Shown one piece after another: positions 53,143 through 62,310 of a DNA stretch of 64,000 nucleotides (position 1 is the stretch's first letter; the number at the start of each line of letters is the position of its first letter). The DNA lies in assembly GCF_000472905.1 (NCBI RefSeq), contig NZ_AXAR01000013.1, positions 37,443 through 101,442 on the forward strand, in the 5' to 3' direction. The DNA comes from Alicyclobacillus pomorum DSM 14955. GTDB taxonomy: Bacteria > Bacillota > Bacilli > Alicyclobacillales > Alicyclobacillaceae. Under the pieces are notes generated by a model. The model did not search any database and was not told the origin of the DNA. It saw nothing but the letters and a program-made list of their open reading frames with translations. Made by a program: the position numbers and the translations under genes.

Positions 53143-54195
53143 ATGAACTCATCCAGAGTGCGGGTTGGTGTCGTCGGTGCCAGCGGCTATTCCGGGTTGG
53201 AGTTGTTGCGAATTTTGGCGTACCACGAAGGTGTCGAAGTGACGTATGCGGCTGGATCGCGCAATGGTACGGAACCCCTGCGTGATTCGACCCCGTTTCT
53301 CCCCGAATCCATTGCATCGTTGCGCACAGAGTCGTTCCACCCAGACCGAGCGTCGGACCTTTGCGACGCTGTATTCGTGGGACTGCCTTCCGGTGCGTCC
53401 GGCGCGATTGCACTGGAGCTCTGGAAACGTGGCAAGACCGTCATTGACCTCTCCGGCGACCTGCGCTTGCCAAAAGGCGCGTATGAGTCTTGGTACAAGA
53501 AAGAAGCGTTGGTACAGCACCCGAAAGACGTCGGTGCGGTCTACGGGCTCACGGAGTGGAACCGCACACAGATACAGTCGGCGCGATTGATTGCCAACCC
53601 AGGCTGCTACGCGACCGCCGCCTTGCTGGCTTTGCTCCCCGTGGTTCGAAGCGGCTTGGCACGTTCCGGGATGCCCATCGTCATTGACGCGAAATCTGGC
53701 GTGTCTGGCGCTGGGCGAAAGCCTGCTCAAAACACCTTGCTCGGTGAATTGCAGGAGAACTTTTACGCGTATAAGGTAGGCGCGCATCAACACACGCCGG
53801 AAATCCAGACTCAGTTAGGTCTTTCCGACCCTGCATCCATTGTCTTGACAACACAGCTGTTGCCGACCGTCCGAGGCATCTTCATCAGTGCCTACATCCC
53901 AGTCCACACCCCTATTTCCGCAGATGATGTGATGGTATTGTATCAAAACGCGTACGAAGAAGAACCGTTCATCCACGTTCATCCACCGGGCCGATATCCG
54001 GAATTGAAGCATGTGCGCGGCAGCAATCTCTGTCACATCGGCTTCCACGTGCACACCGCGCCCGGACTCCTGCAGGTATTTTCTGTCATCGACAATTTGC
54101 AAAAAGGTGCTGCCGGCCAAGCGGTCCAAAACTTCAATTTGATATACGGGTTTCCTGAAACCACGGGCCTGCGCGTCAGCCCAATGTACCCGTAG
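53143..54195 (+). CDS. argC: N-acetyl-gamma-glutamyl-phosphate reductase
   Basis: A 350-residue NADPH-dependent enzyme, third step of arginine synthesis. The Rossmann loop VGASGYSG, the catalytic cysteine in IANPGCYATA, and HQHTPEIQ are conserved. ATG 53143 has a weak ribosome site (AAGGA at 11 bases); the GTG six codons later is another possibility. First gene of argC-argB-argD. Confidence 0.96.
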   Translation: MNSSRVRVGVVGASGYSGLELLRILAYHEGVEVTYAAGSRNGTEPLRDSTPFLPESIASLRTESFHPDRASDLCDAVFVGLPSGASGAIALELWKRGKTVIDLSGDLRLPKGAYESWYKKEALVQHPKDVGAVYGLTEWNRTQIQSARLIANPGCYATAALLALLPVVRSGLARSGMPIVIDAKSGVSGAGRKPAQNTLLGELQENFYAYKVGAHQHTPEIQTQLGLSDPASIVLTTQLLPTVRGIFISAYIPVHTPISADDVMVLYQNAYEEEPFIHVHPPGRYPELKHVRGSNLCHIGFHVHTAPGLLQVFSVIDNLQKGAAGQAVQNFNLIYGFPETTGLRVSPMYP

Positions 54196-54212
54196 TGCGA
54201 GGAGGAACCTGG

Positions 54213-55025
54213 TTGAACCGGCCTGTTGTATTGAAAATCGGAGGATCTCTACAAGGAAAACACCTGGACGTCGCCGTCGCAGCGATGAAAGCAGCCCGTG
54301 AAACTTGGACTCCCGTTGTCCTGGTGCACGGCGGGGGCCCTGCCATTTCTGCCGCTTTGAAAGAACGAAACCTCGACCTTCCCTTTATCGATGGCCATCG
54401 ACTGACAACCCCGGAAGCGATGGACGTCGTGGAAGCCGTGTTGTCGTCGCAAATCAACCCATCCATCGTAACGTATCTCGAGCATTCCGGATATTCAGCC
54501 GTTGGATTGTCCGGCGCAGACGGAATCTTGTGGGCAGAGGCAAAACCTGGATTGCAACGCACGGGACAAGTCCACCACGTGTCCACCGAGCCGATGGAAA
54601 CTCTATTGGCGGCGGGAAACACGCCCGTGTTGTCCCCCGTCGGTGTAGACCGAGACGGACGGCGTTACAACATCAACGCGGACCTCGCGGCGTCTGCAGT
54701 GGCCGCAGCACTGAACGCCCAGAAGATGATCTTCTTTACCGATGTGCCCGGCATCTACTCGGACTGGGAAAGCAAGTCCAGGCTCGTCGACACGACGGCT
54801 TGCGAGTTGCGGAGTTTGGCCGAGTCCGGATTGTTTCATTCCGGGATGCTTCCGAAAGTCAGCGCGGTCTTGGAAGCTCTGGACGGAGGGGTACAGTCAG
54901 CGTACGTCATTCAAGGAGACCACCCTGCCAACGCTGTATTGGCCGTTCAGCATACGCCCGGCACCCCGTGGCAAGACGCGTTTGGAACCCACATCACATC
55001 CACTCCAGGAGGGAAAACTGCATGA
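54213..55025 (+). CDS. argB: Acetylglutamate kinase
   Basis: A 270-residue amino acid kinase. KIGGS and HGGGPAIS bind ATP phosphates and GLSGADG binds the product. TTG 54213 follows GAGGAGG by seven bases. It follows argC directly, with no argJ between them, unlike most argCJBD operons. Overlaps argD by four bases. Confidence 0.95.
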   Translation: MNRPVVLKIGGSLQGKHLDVAVAAMKAARETWTPVVLVHGGGPAISAALKERNLDLPFIDGHRLTTPEAMDVVEAVLSSQINPSIVTYLEHSGYSAVGLSGADGILWAEAKPGLQRTGQVHHVSTEPMETLLAAGNTPVLSPVGVDRDGRRYNINADLAASAVAAALNAQKMIFFTDVPGIYSDWESKSRLVDTTACELRSLAESGLFHSGMLPKVSAVLEALDGGVQSAYVIQGDHPANAVLAVQHTPGTPWQDAFGTHITSTPGGKTA

Positions 55026-56164
55026 CCACAGTCACCGAAATCTCCCGACTCATGCCAAACTACGGAGTCCCCGCCATCGAAATCACCCGCGGTCAGGGCG
55101 CGTATCTGTATGGTTCTGACGGTAAGGAGTACCTGGACTTCACGGCGGGTATCGCGGTATGTAACCTTGGGCATGCACACCCGGCAATTACGGAAGTGAT
55201 TTCAAAACAGGCGGCCACGTTGTTACATATCTCCAACTTGTTCGCCCACCCAGAGCGTACCCGGTTAGCCATCCGACTGACCCAACTGTCTGGACTCGAC
55301 CAGGTATTTTTCTGCAATTCCGGCACCGAGGCGAACGAAGCTGCACTGAAGCTGGCCCGCAAATACGCAGCTTCCCGCGGGGAAGCAGATAGAGTGGAAT
55401 TGGTGTCACTCCCCCACGGATTTCACGGCCGGACATTGGGCGCACTCTCTGTCACCCCAAAGCCGGCGTACCACGAGGGATACCGTCCACTGTTGCCGGG
55501 CTGCACCACCCCAGAAACCTTGGAAGGCGTCGTCGACTCCATCTCGGAGAAGACAGCGGCCTGCATCCTGGAAGTCATCCAAGGGGAAGGCGGCGTTCGC
55601 CCCTTGTCTGCGGAGTTATTACAGGCGATTCAAGCGCGCTGCAAAGAAACAGGTGCGTTGCTCATTGTGGACGAAGTCCAGACCGGGGTCGGGAGAACAG
55701 GGACGTTCTTTGGCTACGAAGCGGTCGGGATTCAGCCGGATATCGTCACCATGGCGAAGGGGCTCGGAAACGGCATACCGGTGGGCGCTGTACTTGCGCG
55801 GGCGGAAGTGGCGGCCGCGTTTGGGCCTGGATCGCATGGATCTACGTTTGGAGGTAACCCGTTGGCGATGGCTGTGGCAAATGAAGTTCTGAATCACGTG
55901 ACAGCCCCGGGTTTTTTGGCACACGTGCGAGAGGTGGGCGCATACTTGGAACATCAGCTGGCGGAACACTTCGATGCGGTGACGGGACGCGGGCTGATGT
56001 GGGGCTTCACGGTACCGGATGCAGCACAATTTGTCGCGGCGGCAGCCAAGAACGGACTTTTGCTGACGACCGCCGGGCCGAATCGTGTGCGCATGATCCC
56101 ACCACTCATCATTGAGAAGGCCCATGTGGATGCGGCGTTGGAGATTCTAAAGCAGTGTGAATAA
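55022..56164 (+). CDS. argD: Acetylornithine aminotransferase
   Basis: A 380-residue class III PLP aminotransferase. The PLP lysine is in TMAKGLGNG, with FCNSGTEANEAALKLAR and VDEVQTGVGRTGT as cofactor loops. ATG 55022 follows AGGAGGG and overlaps argB (ATGA). Confidence 0.95.
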   Translation: MTTVTEISRLMPNYGVPAIEITRGQGAYLYGSDGKEYLDFTAGIAVCNLGHAHPAITEVISKQAATLLHISNLFAHPERTRLAIRLTQLSGLDQVFFCNSGTEANEAALKLARKYAASRGEADRVELVSLPHGFHGRTLGALSVTPKPAYHEGYRPLLPGCTTPETLEGVVDSISEKTAACILEVIQGEGGVRPLSAELLQAIQARCKETGALLIVDEVQTGVGRTGTFFGYEAVGIQPDIVTMAKGLGNGIPVGAVLARAEVAAAFGPGSHGSTFGGNPLAMAVANEVLNHVTAPGFLAHVREVGAYLEHQLAEHFDAVTGRGLMWGFTVPDAAQFVAAAAKNGLLLTTAGPNRVRMIPPLIIEKAHVDAALEILKQCE

Positions 56165-56291
56165 CGGACGTGCGGTGGGGTTTTGTCGCTCCCGGCGAAC
56201 CCCCACCGGATCTGTGCAATGATATACGCGAAGAACGCCAAACAAAAAACGCGCTCTCCCTGACACGGTAGAACACGTTGTCATGTGAAAC

Positions 56292-56795
56292 TCAATGTTC
56301 CACGGGTACACTGCTGAACACCCGTACCTTCTCGGGGTGAACGGCAGTGTAATACACCATCGCCACCTCGTCGCAGTGGTGGAATTTTTTACAGTGCACG
56401 CAGTCCGCCCAAATTTTGTGGGGTAGCGTTTCCTTCTGCACTGTCTGAAACCCTAATTTATCGAAGAACTTGGTCTGATATGTAAGCGACAGCACCTGCG
56501 GCACGCGCAGCCGCTCCGCTTTTTCCACCAGCGCATTCACAATCTTGCGGCCCACGCCCTGCCCGTGAAAATCAGGTTGTACAGCAAGCGACCGGATTTC
56601 TGCGAGATCTTTCCACAACAGGTGAAGACCGGCTGTCCCTGCAATGTCTCCATCTTTCTCAGCCACGACAAAACAGTGCAGCGTCTCGTACAACGACTTT
56701 TCCGTACGCGGTAGCATCAATCCTTCACTCGCGAAGTGCGCAATCAAGCGCTGCATTTCCGGTACGTCGTCGACGGTCGCCTGTCGAATCAGCAT
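56292..56795 (-). CDS. Short N-acetylglutamate synthase (GNAT)
   Basis: About 167 residues, a GNAT-only ArgA-like enzyme without the kinase domain. Diagnostic segments are GLMLPRTEKSLYETL, WKDLAEIRSLAVQP, QGVGRKIV (acetyl-CoA loop) and CVHCKKFHHCDEVAMVYY. It would make N-acetylglutamate from glutamate and so replace ArgJ for the first step. It is read against argCBD and argFGH. ATG 56795 is nine bases after GGGAGG; an ArgR-like box lies upstream. Confidence 0.88.
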   Translation of the reverse strand: MLIRQATVDDVPEMQRLIAHFASEGLMLPRTEKSLYETLHCFVVAEKDGDIAGTAGLHLLWKDLAEIRSLAVQPDFHGQGVGRKIVNALVEKAERLRVPQVLSLTYQTKFFDKLGFQTVQKETLPHKIWADCVHCKKFHHCDEVAMVYYTAVHPEKVRVFSSVPVEH

Positions 56796-56841
56796 GGACA
56801 CGCCCCTCCCTCGGGCACTATCGCCCGAACCTTTCGAAGTA

Positions 56842-56853
56842 TGATTATATTCA
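56842..56853. promoter_or_regulatory. ArgR box upstream of the N-acetylglutamate synthase
   Basis: TGATTATATTCA closely matches TGAATWWWWATTCA (imperfect palindrome ATGATTATATTCAT) and is 47 bases upstream of the start codon. Confidence 0.65.
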
Positions 56854-56965
56854 TGCGTTGTAAAGGATATTTATACTTATACCACTTCACCGTATTAATA
56901 TGCAATGGAGTGTGTTTGTATTTCATTCTGTCTGTATAAATTTGTCCCGATGGCACATTCCGCTA

Positions 56966-56993
56966 TTGATAAGTATTCATATAACTGTATAAT
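56966..56993 (+). promoter_or_regulatory. argF promoter with ArgR-like AT-rich sites
   Basis: TTGATA (56966-56971), 16-base spacer, consensus TATAAT (56988-56993). The spacer and flanks contain AGTATTCATATAACT and AATGATTCATAAA, both ArgR half-site-like. Confidence 0.75.
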
Positions 56994-57046
56994 GATTCAT
57001 AAAGTCTCTGTGGAGACGCAATCACGGTTGGGAAGGAGAATGCAAT

Positions 57047-58111
57047 GTGTACGCGTGGAAGAGCGAAGTGAGCCCGCTAGGACTCGGTAACGGAATACAA
57101 CCTCTGGGTGACGGGTACCTGTCCGTCCGCCTCCAAACCGCCCTGATGGCGGCCCACCAGCGGTTGCGAGGAAGAGACCTCGTCGACTTCTCCGACTACA
57201 CGACGGAAGACGTGCACGCGCTTCTGAAACTGGCGATGGTCCTCAAGGAAGCGCAAAAAACGAAATTCCCGCACGCCATCCTGGCCGGTCAAACGCTCGC
57301 CCTGATTTTTGAGAAGGCTTCAACGCGTACACGGATATCTTTCGAAGTCGGAATGGCTCAACTGGGTGGCCACGCCTTGTTCATTCCCGGTGAAACCTCG
57401 CAACTGGGGCGCGGGGAGCCTATCGAAGATACTGCGCGCGTGTTGTCTCGATATGTGGACGGCATCATGATCCGCACCTTTGAACACGCGTCCGTCCAAC
57501 GGCTCGCCGAATTCGCGTCCGTACCCGTGATCAACGGTCTGACGGATGATCACCATCCTTGCCAGGTACTCGCGGACATGTTGACCTTGCTCGAACACAC
57601 CGGGCGGTTGCAGGGACTCACGGTGACGTACATCGGCGACGGTAACAACATGGCACACTCCTGGTTGCAGTTGGCACCCAAGCTCGGCGTCAACATCCGC
57701 ATTGCCTCACCGCCGGGATACCTGCCAGACCCAGCCATCGTTGAGCAAGCAAAGAAGGACGCGATTCGCAATCACTCACAGGTGTTGGTGACGTCTGACC
57801 CACAACGGGCCGTCGAAGGGACCGATGTTTTGTACACTGACGTCTGGGCCAGCATGGGCGACGAAGCGGAATCGGAGTACCGCAAACTCGTGTTCGCCGA
57901 GTACCAGGTAAACAGCGCACTCGTCCGGTACGCGAACCCAGCTTACTTGTTTATGCACTGCCTCCCCGCTCACCGCGGCGAGGAAGTGACAGCAGATATT
58001 ATCGACGGAGAGCACTCCATTGTCTTCGACCAGGCAGAGAATCGTTTGCACGCACAAAAAGCCATTTTATCCGCGCTGATGGCAGACGCCGGCGCATTCG
58101 GGGAGGAATAA
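57047..58111 (+). CDS. argF: Ornithine carbamoyltransferase
   Basis: A 354-residue enzyme making citrulline. The carbamoyl phosphate motif STRTR (92-96), HPCQ and HCLPAHRG identify OTCase. About 35 residues before RGRDLVDFSD are extra compared with typical 310-residue enzymes. GTG 57047 has GAAGGAG at eight bases. An overlapping ATG at 57045 opens an eight-codon frame ending in GTGA with a second in-frame GTG (57068), a possible leader-peptide arrangement. Confidence 0.95.
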   Translation: MYAWKSEVSPLGLGNGIQPLGDGYLSVRLQTALMAAHQRLRGRDLVDFSDYTTEDVHALLKLAMVLKEAQKTKFPHAILAGQTLALIFEKASTRTRISFEVGMAQLGGHALFIPGETSQLGRGEPIEDTARVLSRYVDGIMIRTFEHASVQRLAEFASVPVINGLTDDHHPCQVLADMLTLLEHTGRLQGLTVTYIGDGNNMAHSWLQLAPKLGVNIRIASPPGYLPDPAIVEQAKKDAIRNHSQVLVTSDPQRAVEGTDVLYTDVWASMGDEAESEYRKLVFAEYQVNSALVRYANPAYLFMHCLPAHRGEEVTADIIDGEHSIVFDQAENRLHAQKAILSALMADAGAFGEE

Positions 58112-58114
58112 TTC

Positions 58115-59416
58115 ATGGCGAAAAAACTGGTACTCGCATATTCGGGCGGTCTGGATACATCGGTCGCGATTGCATGGTTAAAGGAGAAGTACGGATACGA
58201 CGTTGTGGCCATGTGCGTCGACGTCGGCGAAGGGGCGGACCTCGACTATGTCCAACAGAAAGCCCTTCAAGTAGGCGCCGTGAAATCGTACAAGGTGGAC
58301 GCCGTCGAACGGTTCGCTAAAGAATTCATCCTGCCCGCTCTGCAGGCGAACGCCCTGTACGAAGGCAAATATCCGCTTGCCTCCGCCCTGTCACGCCCCC
58401 TCATCTCACAGCTACTCGTCGAAGTAGCGAACGCCGAAGGCGCTGAGGCGGTGGCGCACGGATGCACGGGGAAAGGCAACGACCAGGTGCGGTTTGAAGT
58501 CTCCGTGAAAGCGTTGAATCCAAAGTTGGAAGTCGTGGCGCCGGTTCGCGAGTGGAACTGGACGCGCGACGAAGAAATTGCGTATGCCAAAGAACACAAC
58601 ATTCCCATTCCGGTCACACTCGACAGCCCCTACAGCATCGACGCCAACCTCTGGGGACGCGCCATCGAATGTGGGGTTCTGGAAGATCCGTGGGCTGAAG
58701 CGCCGGAAGGAGCATTCCTGTGGACGCAGAGCCCGGAACAGGCGCCATTGGACCCAGAATACGTCGAGATCACGTTCGACGAGGGCGTCCCTGTCGCTCT
58801 CAACGGCGAAGTTCTCCAATTATCTGAACTGATTCACAGACTGAACGCTATCGCGGGCAGACACGGCGTCGGACGTATCGACCACGTGGAAAACCGCTTG
58901 GTCGGAATCAAGTCTCGTGAAGTGTACGAATCCCCAGCTGGCCTGGTGTTAGTGCACGCACACAAGGAACTCGAATGCTTGACACTCACGCGTGAAGTCG
59001 CCCAATACAAAGCGGCGATGGAACTGGAATACAGCAAACTGATCTACAACGGTCTCTGGTTCTCGCCGTTGAAAACAGCGATGGATGCGTTCATTCAAGA
59101 AACCCAAAAGTCAGTTACTGGCGCTGTCCGCGTGAAGTTGTATAAAGGCAGCTTTCAGGCAGTTGGCCGCAAATCGCCGTATTCGCTTTACAAACATGAT
59201 CTTGCGACATACTCGACAGGCGACAGCTTCCGCCACGGTGACGCCGTCGGATTCATCTCCCTCTGGGGCATGCCCACGACAGTATACGCCGGGGTACACG
59301 AGTCGGTGGACAGGAAGACCAGCGACGGCGTGACGAGTCCGTTCTCCATGCTGGAAAGCGATGCGGGTGACGTTTCCGCCGTGGGGACAACGCAATCTGA
59401 GAAGGTGGCGCAATGA
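58115..59416 (+). CDS. argG: Argininosuccinate synthase
   Basis: A 433-residue enzyme joining citrulline and aspartate. SGGLDTS is the PP-loop and [14 protein letters not shown] the substrate motif. ATG 58115 follows GGGGAGG, three bases after argF. Confidence 0.97.
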   Translation: MAKKLVLAYSGGLDTSVAIAWLKEKYGYDVVAMCVDVGEGADLDYVQQKALQVGAVKSYKVDAVERFAKEFILPALQANALYEGKYPLASALSRPLISQLLVEVANAEGAEAVAHGCTGKGNDQVRFEVSVKALNPKLEVVAPVREWNWTRDEEIAYAKEHNIPIPVTLDSPYSIDANLWGRAIECGVLEDPWAEAPEGAFLWTQSPEQAPLDPEYVEITFDEGVPVALNGEVLQLSELIHRLNAIAGRHGVGRIDHVENRLVGIKSREVYESPAGLVLVHAHKELECLTLTREVAQYKAAMELEYSKLIYNGLWFSPLKTAMDAFIQETQKSVTGAVRVKLYKGSFQAVGRKSPYSLYKHDLATYSTGDSFRHGDAVGFISLWGMPTTVYAGVHESVDRKTSDGVTSPFSMLESDAGDVSAVGTTQSEKVAQ

Positions 59417-60789
59417 AGCTCTGGGGCGGTCGGTTTACCGAGTCCACGGACCAACTCGTGGAGGCGTACACCGCCTCCATTGGCTTTGATCAGCGGCTCG
59501 CTGAAGTCGACATTCGGGGTAGCATCGCACACGCCACCATGCTTGGGCAGTGCGGAATTATCCCTGAACAAGACGCGCAGATACTCGTGGATGGTTTGAA
59601 GTCGCTGCTCACCGATGTTCAGAACGGCGCGGTAGAGTTTCGCGTCGAAGACGAAGACATCCACATGAACATTGAGCGATTGCTGCACGAGCGAGTCGGC
59701 CCCGTCGCTGGAAAGTTGCACACCGGCCGCAGCCGGAACGACCAAGTGGCACTAGATATGCACCTGTTCATGAAAGTCGCCTTGCAGCAAATCGAAGCAG
59801 CCGTGCGTGAGCTACAGACGGCGCTGGTGGAAGTTGCAGAAAAACATCGGAGCGTTATCATTCCGGGATACACGCACTTGCAACGGGCACAGCCCGTTTT
59901 GATCTCGCATCACCTGCTGGCGTATTTTTGGATGTTGGAACGGGATGCCGGTCGCATCCGAGATGCCTTCAAGCGGACGGACATGATGCCGCTCGGCGCC
60001 GGTGCGCTCGCGGGCACAACGTTCCCGATTGACCGGGAACGGGTTCAGCAACAACTGGGCTTTGCCGAGTTGTACGAAAACTCCTTGGACGCCGTTTCGG
60101 ACAGAGACTACCTGGTCGAATTCTTGTCTGCGGCCAGCCTGTTGATGATGCACCTGTCGCGTTTCTCGGAGGAATTGATTCTCTGGAGCAGTGAAGAGTT
60201 TGGGTTTGTGGAACTGGCGGACAGGTACTGTACGGGATCAAGCATGATGCCGCAAAAGAAAAATCCGGACGTCCCGGAACTCGTGCGCGGCAAGACGGGC
60301 CGTGTGTATGGCCACCTGATGGGTCTGCTGACGGTGTTAAAGGGACTCCCTCTGGCGTACAACAAGGACTTGCAAGAGGACAAGGAAGGCGTATTTGACA
60401 CCTTGGACACGCTATTGCCCGCGCTGTGGCTGTTTACCGGCATGGTGAAAACGATGAAAGTCCGCGAAGATAGAATTGTTGCTGCACTGGCGCGAGACTT
60501 TTCCAACGCAACGGACGTCGCAGACTACCTCGTCCGGAAAGGCTTGCCGTTTCGCGAAGCACATGCAGTTGTAGGAAAACTCGTACTCTACGCGCTGGGG
60601 AACGGTAAGAATCTAACGGAGTTGTCACTGGATGAATACAAAGCGCAGTCCGCTCTGTTTGACGCTGACGTGTTCGAGACTGTGTCACTCGAGACGGTCG
60701 TCAACCGGCGTGAGGCACGTGGAGGTACTGCGAAGTCTGCCGTGGAGTTTCAATTGCAGCTCGCCAAACAGAAACTTGGACTGGCGTAA
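59413..60789 (+). CDS. argH: Argininosuccinate lyase
   Basis: A 458-residue fumarase-type lyase releasing arginine. The catalytic loop [12 protein letters not shown] carries the serine, and GRSRNDQVA and YTHLQRAQP are conserved. The ATG overlaps the argG stop by four bases. The last arg gene; followed by repeat copy D and a bidirectional terminator. Confidence 0.97.
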   Translation: MKLWGGRFTESTDQLVEAYTASIGFDQRLAEVDIRGSIAHATMLGQCGIIPEQDAQILVDGLKSLLTDVQNGAVEFRVEDEDIHMNIERLLHERVGPVAGKLHTGRSRNDQVALDMHLFMKVALQQIEAAVRELQTALVEVAEKHRSVIIPGYTHLQRAQPVLISHHLLAYFWMLERDAGRIRDAFKRTDMMPLGAGALAGTTFPIDRERVQQQLGFAELYENSLDAVSDRDYLVEFLSAASLLMMHLSRFSEELILWSSEEFGFVELADRYCTGSSMMPQKKNPDVPELVRGKTGRVYGHLMGLLTVLKGLPLAYNKDLQEDKEGVFDTLDTLLPALWLFTGMVKTMKVREDRIVAALARDFSNATDVADYLVRKGLPFREAHAVVGKLVLYALGNGKNLTELSLDEYKAQSALFDADVFETVSLETVVNRREARGGTAKSAVEFQLQLAKQKLGLA

Positions 60790-60803
60790 GCATTCAGCAC
60801 ATA

Positions 60804-60866
60804 GATATGAGCGATTTGCAAAATTGCTCTAGAGTGGTTCGGCGTGATTTTGCAATTCGCTGATAT
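60804..60866. repeat. Intergenic inverted repeat, copy D
   Basis: GATTTGCAAAAT (60813-60824) faces ATTTTGCAATTC (60847-60858), with a central AGAGTGGTTCGGCGTG. It closely matches copy E. Between argH and the peptide genes. Confidence 0.75.
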
Positions 60867-60868
60867 GT

Positions 60869-60906
60869 GAAAAAATCCCTCATATTGCATGAGGGATTTT
60901 GTGTTC
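60869..60906. terminator. Bidirectional terminator of argH and peptide gene 4
   Basis: AAAATCCCTCAT (60872-60883) pairs with ATGAGGGATTTT (60889-60900); TTTTGTG on plus and TTTTTTCAC on minus. Confidence 0.88.
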
Positions 60907-60917
60907 CGAATCATTCA

Positions 60918-61046
60918 TTAGCAAATCGGTGTTGTTGTACAGGTCCGCACAAAGCCACCAGGTACAAGCAGGAAGAACAAGACGAAAATAATCAAAAACA
61001 CGACTGCCCATCGGGTAAAACCACCAAATACTCCGCCATCGTACAT
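60918..61046 (-). CDS. Short membrane peptide, paralogue 4 (YjcZ-like)
   Basis: A 42-residue peptide: MYDGGVFGGFTRWAVVF, hydrophobic helix, VPGG, and the tail RTCTTTPIC. ATG 61046 follows AAAGGAG. Nearest relative is copy 2 (33714). Confidence 0.72.
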   Translation of the reverse strand: MYDGGVFGGFTRWAVVFLIIFVLFFLLVPGGFVRTCTTTPIC

Positions 61047-61095
61047 GCAGGTCAACTCCTTTCAACGGGATGGATTCTCATCCGTTTGGAGGTGT

Positions 61096-61224
61096 TTAGT
61101 AAGCACCGCCTGCACCGCCTGCATATCCGCCTGTAAACGGAACTAGCAAGATAAACAGAACGAAGATAATCAAGAACACAACTGCCCATCGGGTGAAACC
61201 ACCGAAACATCCACCATCGTACAT
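61096..61224 (-). CDS. Short membrane peptide, paralogue 5 (YjcZ-like)
   Basis: A 42-residue peptide: MYDGGCFGGFTRWAVVF, hydrophobic helix, VPFTGGYAGGAGGAY tail. ATG 61224 follows AAAGGAGTG. Confidence 0.72.
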   Translation of the reverse strand: MYDGGCFGGFTRWAVVFLIIFVLFILLVPFTGGYAGGAGGAY

Positions 61225-61273
61225 TCGTGTCACTCCTTTCAGCGGAACGAATTTACTTTCCGATTGCGCCTGT

Positions 61274-61399
61274 TCAACAAGCACCGCCGGCGCCTACATA
61301 TCCGCCGGTAAACGGAACCAGCAGGACGAACAGAACGAAGATAATCAAGAACACGACTGCCCATCGAGTGAAACCACCAAATACTCCACCATCGTACAT
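61274..61399 (-). CDS. Short membrane peptide, paralogue 6 (YjcZ-like)
   Basis: A 41-residue peptide: MYDGGVFGGFTRWAVVF, hydrophobic helix, VPFTGGYVGAGGAC tail. ATG 61399 follows GGGGGAGGTGA. Confidence 0.72.
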   Translation of the reverse strand: MYDGGVFGGFTRWAVVFLIIFVLFVLLVPFTGGYVGAGGAC

Positions 61400-61501
61400 A
61401 CTGAGTCACCTCCCCCAACCAGATGTACTCTTACGGTATGGAAGAGAGCTCATTCACGAGTCGGCTCGTATCATATAAAGGGCGCCCTGATTGTTGCGAA
61501 C

Positions 61502-61537
61502 GAGCTGTTCGTCGTGATTTTGCAAATCGCTCATATA
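61502..61537. repeat. Right half of inverted repeat, copy E
   Basis: GAGCTGTTCGTCGTGATTTT and GCAAATCGCTCATAT match the right half of copy D at 29 of 35 positions. The left half is absent. Upstream of cbpB's neighbour region, after peptide gene 6. Confidence 0.65.
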
Positions 61538-61622
61538 AATCAAAAGGTGCTCTGAAGAGAACATGGCTCCTCAAAACACCTCTGAGTCACTTCAACGCTA
61601 TACCAGGTCAAGGCATCCTAAG

Positions 61623-62072
61623 TCAGGGCTTTAATCCCATTTCCCGAAACTGTCGGTACAAAAGTCCGAGGATTGACTTCCGAGTGAGCAGGCCTGTGAA
61701 ACGGCCACTTTCATCCTCTACGCAGAGGAACGGGCGATTGATGGTCAGTTCCAACGCTTTCAAGATGGACTGACCGACCTGAATGGTCGGAACTTCGCGA
61801 CTCATCACCGCTTCCACAGTCAGCTCATGCAGTGAATCGACGTCGTATCCATCCAGCCCGGCGATGGCGTTCATAATTAAATTTGTATTGATGGTACCTT
61901 GCACCACAGAGTCTCTATCCAAAACCGGAATCGCAGAGTATCCGGAATTCGTCAGTACCAACAACGCATGGTCCAGCGAGTGATTCGGACTGACAATCGC
62001 GACATTTTCGGCCCGAATCATCAGCGTCTCGACTGGTTTCAGTACTACATGATTCACAATGTCATCGGTCAC
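61623..62072 (-). CDS. cbpB: Cyclic-di-AMP-binding CBS protein CbpB
   Basis: A 149-residue protein of two CBS domains, matching CbpB/YkuL. In B. subtilis it binds c-di-AMP and links it to the stringent response through Rel. Segments SLDHALLVLTNSGYSAIPVLD and TNLIMNAIAGLD agree with family members. The 238 bases upstream hold no other visible feature. Confidence 0.88.
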   Translation of the reverse strand: MTDDIVNHVVLKPVETLMIRAENVAIVSPNHSLDHALLVLTNSGYSAIPVLDRDSVVQGTINTNLIMNAIAGLDGYDVDSLHELTVEAVMSREVPTIQVGQSILKALELTINRPFLCVEDESGRFTGLLTRKSILGLLYRQFREMGLKP

Positions 62073-62265
62073 GATGTATCCACATCCTTTCTACGAGGAC
62101 GATGGCTTGCCACCACGAGCCAAAGATGTCATTGACGCAATGAACTGTCGACGGGTAGCATTCCGCATTCCATTTTACAGCATATGAATGAACGAGCGTT
62201 GGAGGAGTTGCGAAGATCCCATGAGATTTGTGTGGTCAGAGGCGGATGAAATGACGGAACTACAT

Positions 62266-62296
62266 AAAAAACAGGTGCTCCATCAGGAGCACCTGC
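62266..62296 (-). terminator. Terminator of ctaA
   Basis: CAGGTGCTCC (62273-62282) pairs with GGAGCACCTG (62287-62296), then TTTTTTATG on the minus strand. Confidence 0.92.
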
Positions 62297-62310
62297 GATG
62301 CGGCAGAGCG

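Noticed and set aside
56172..56210. CGGTGGGG/CCCCACCG hairpin between argD and the synthase gene
   Set aside because: The stem is good, but there is no T tract on either strand, so I did not list it as a terminator.
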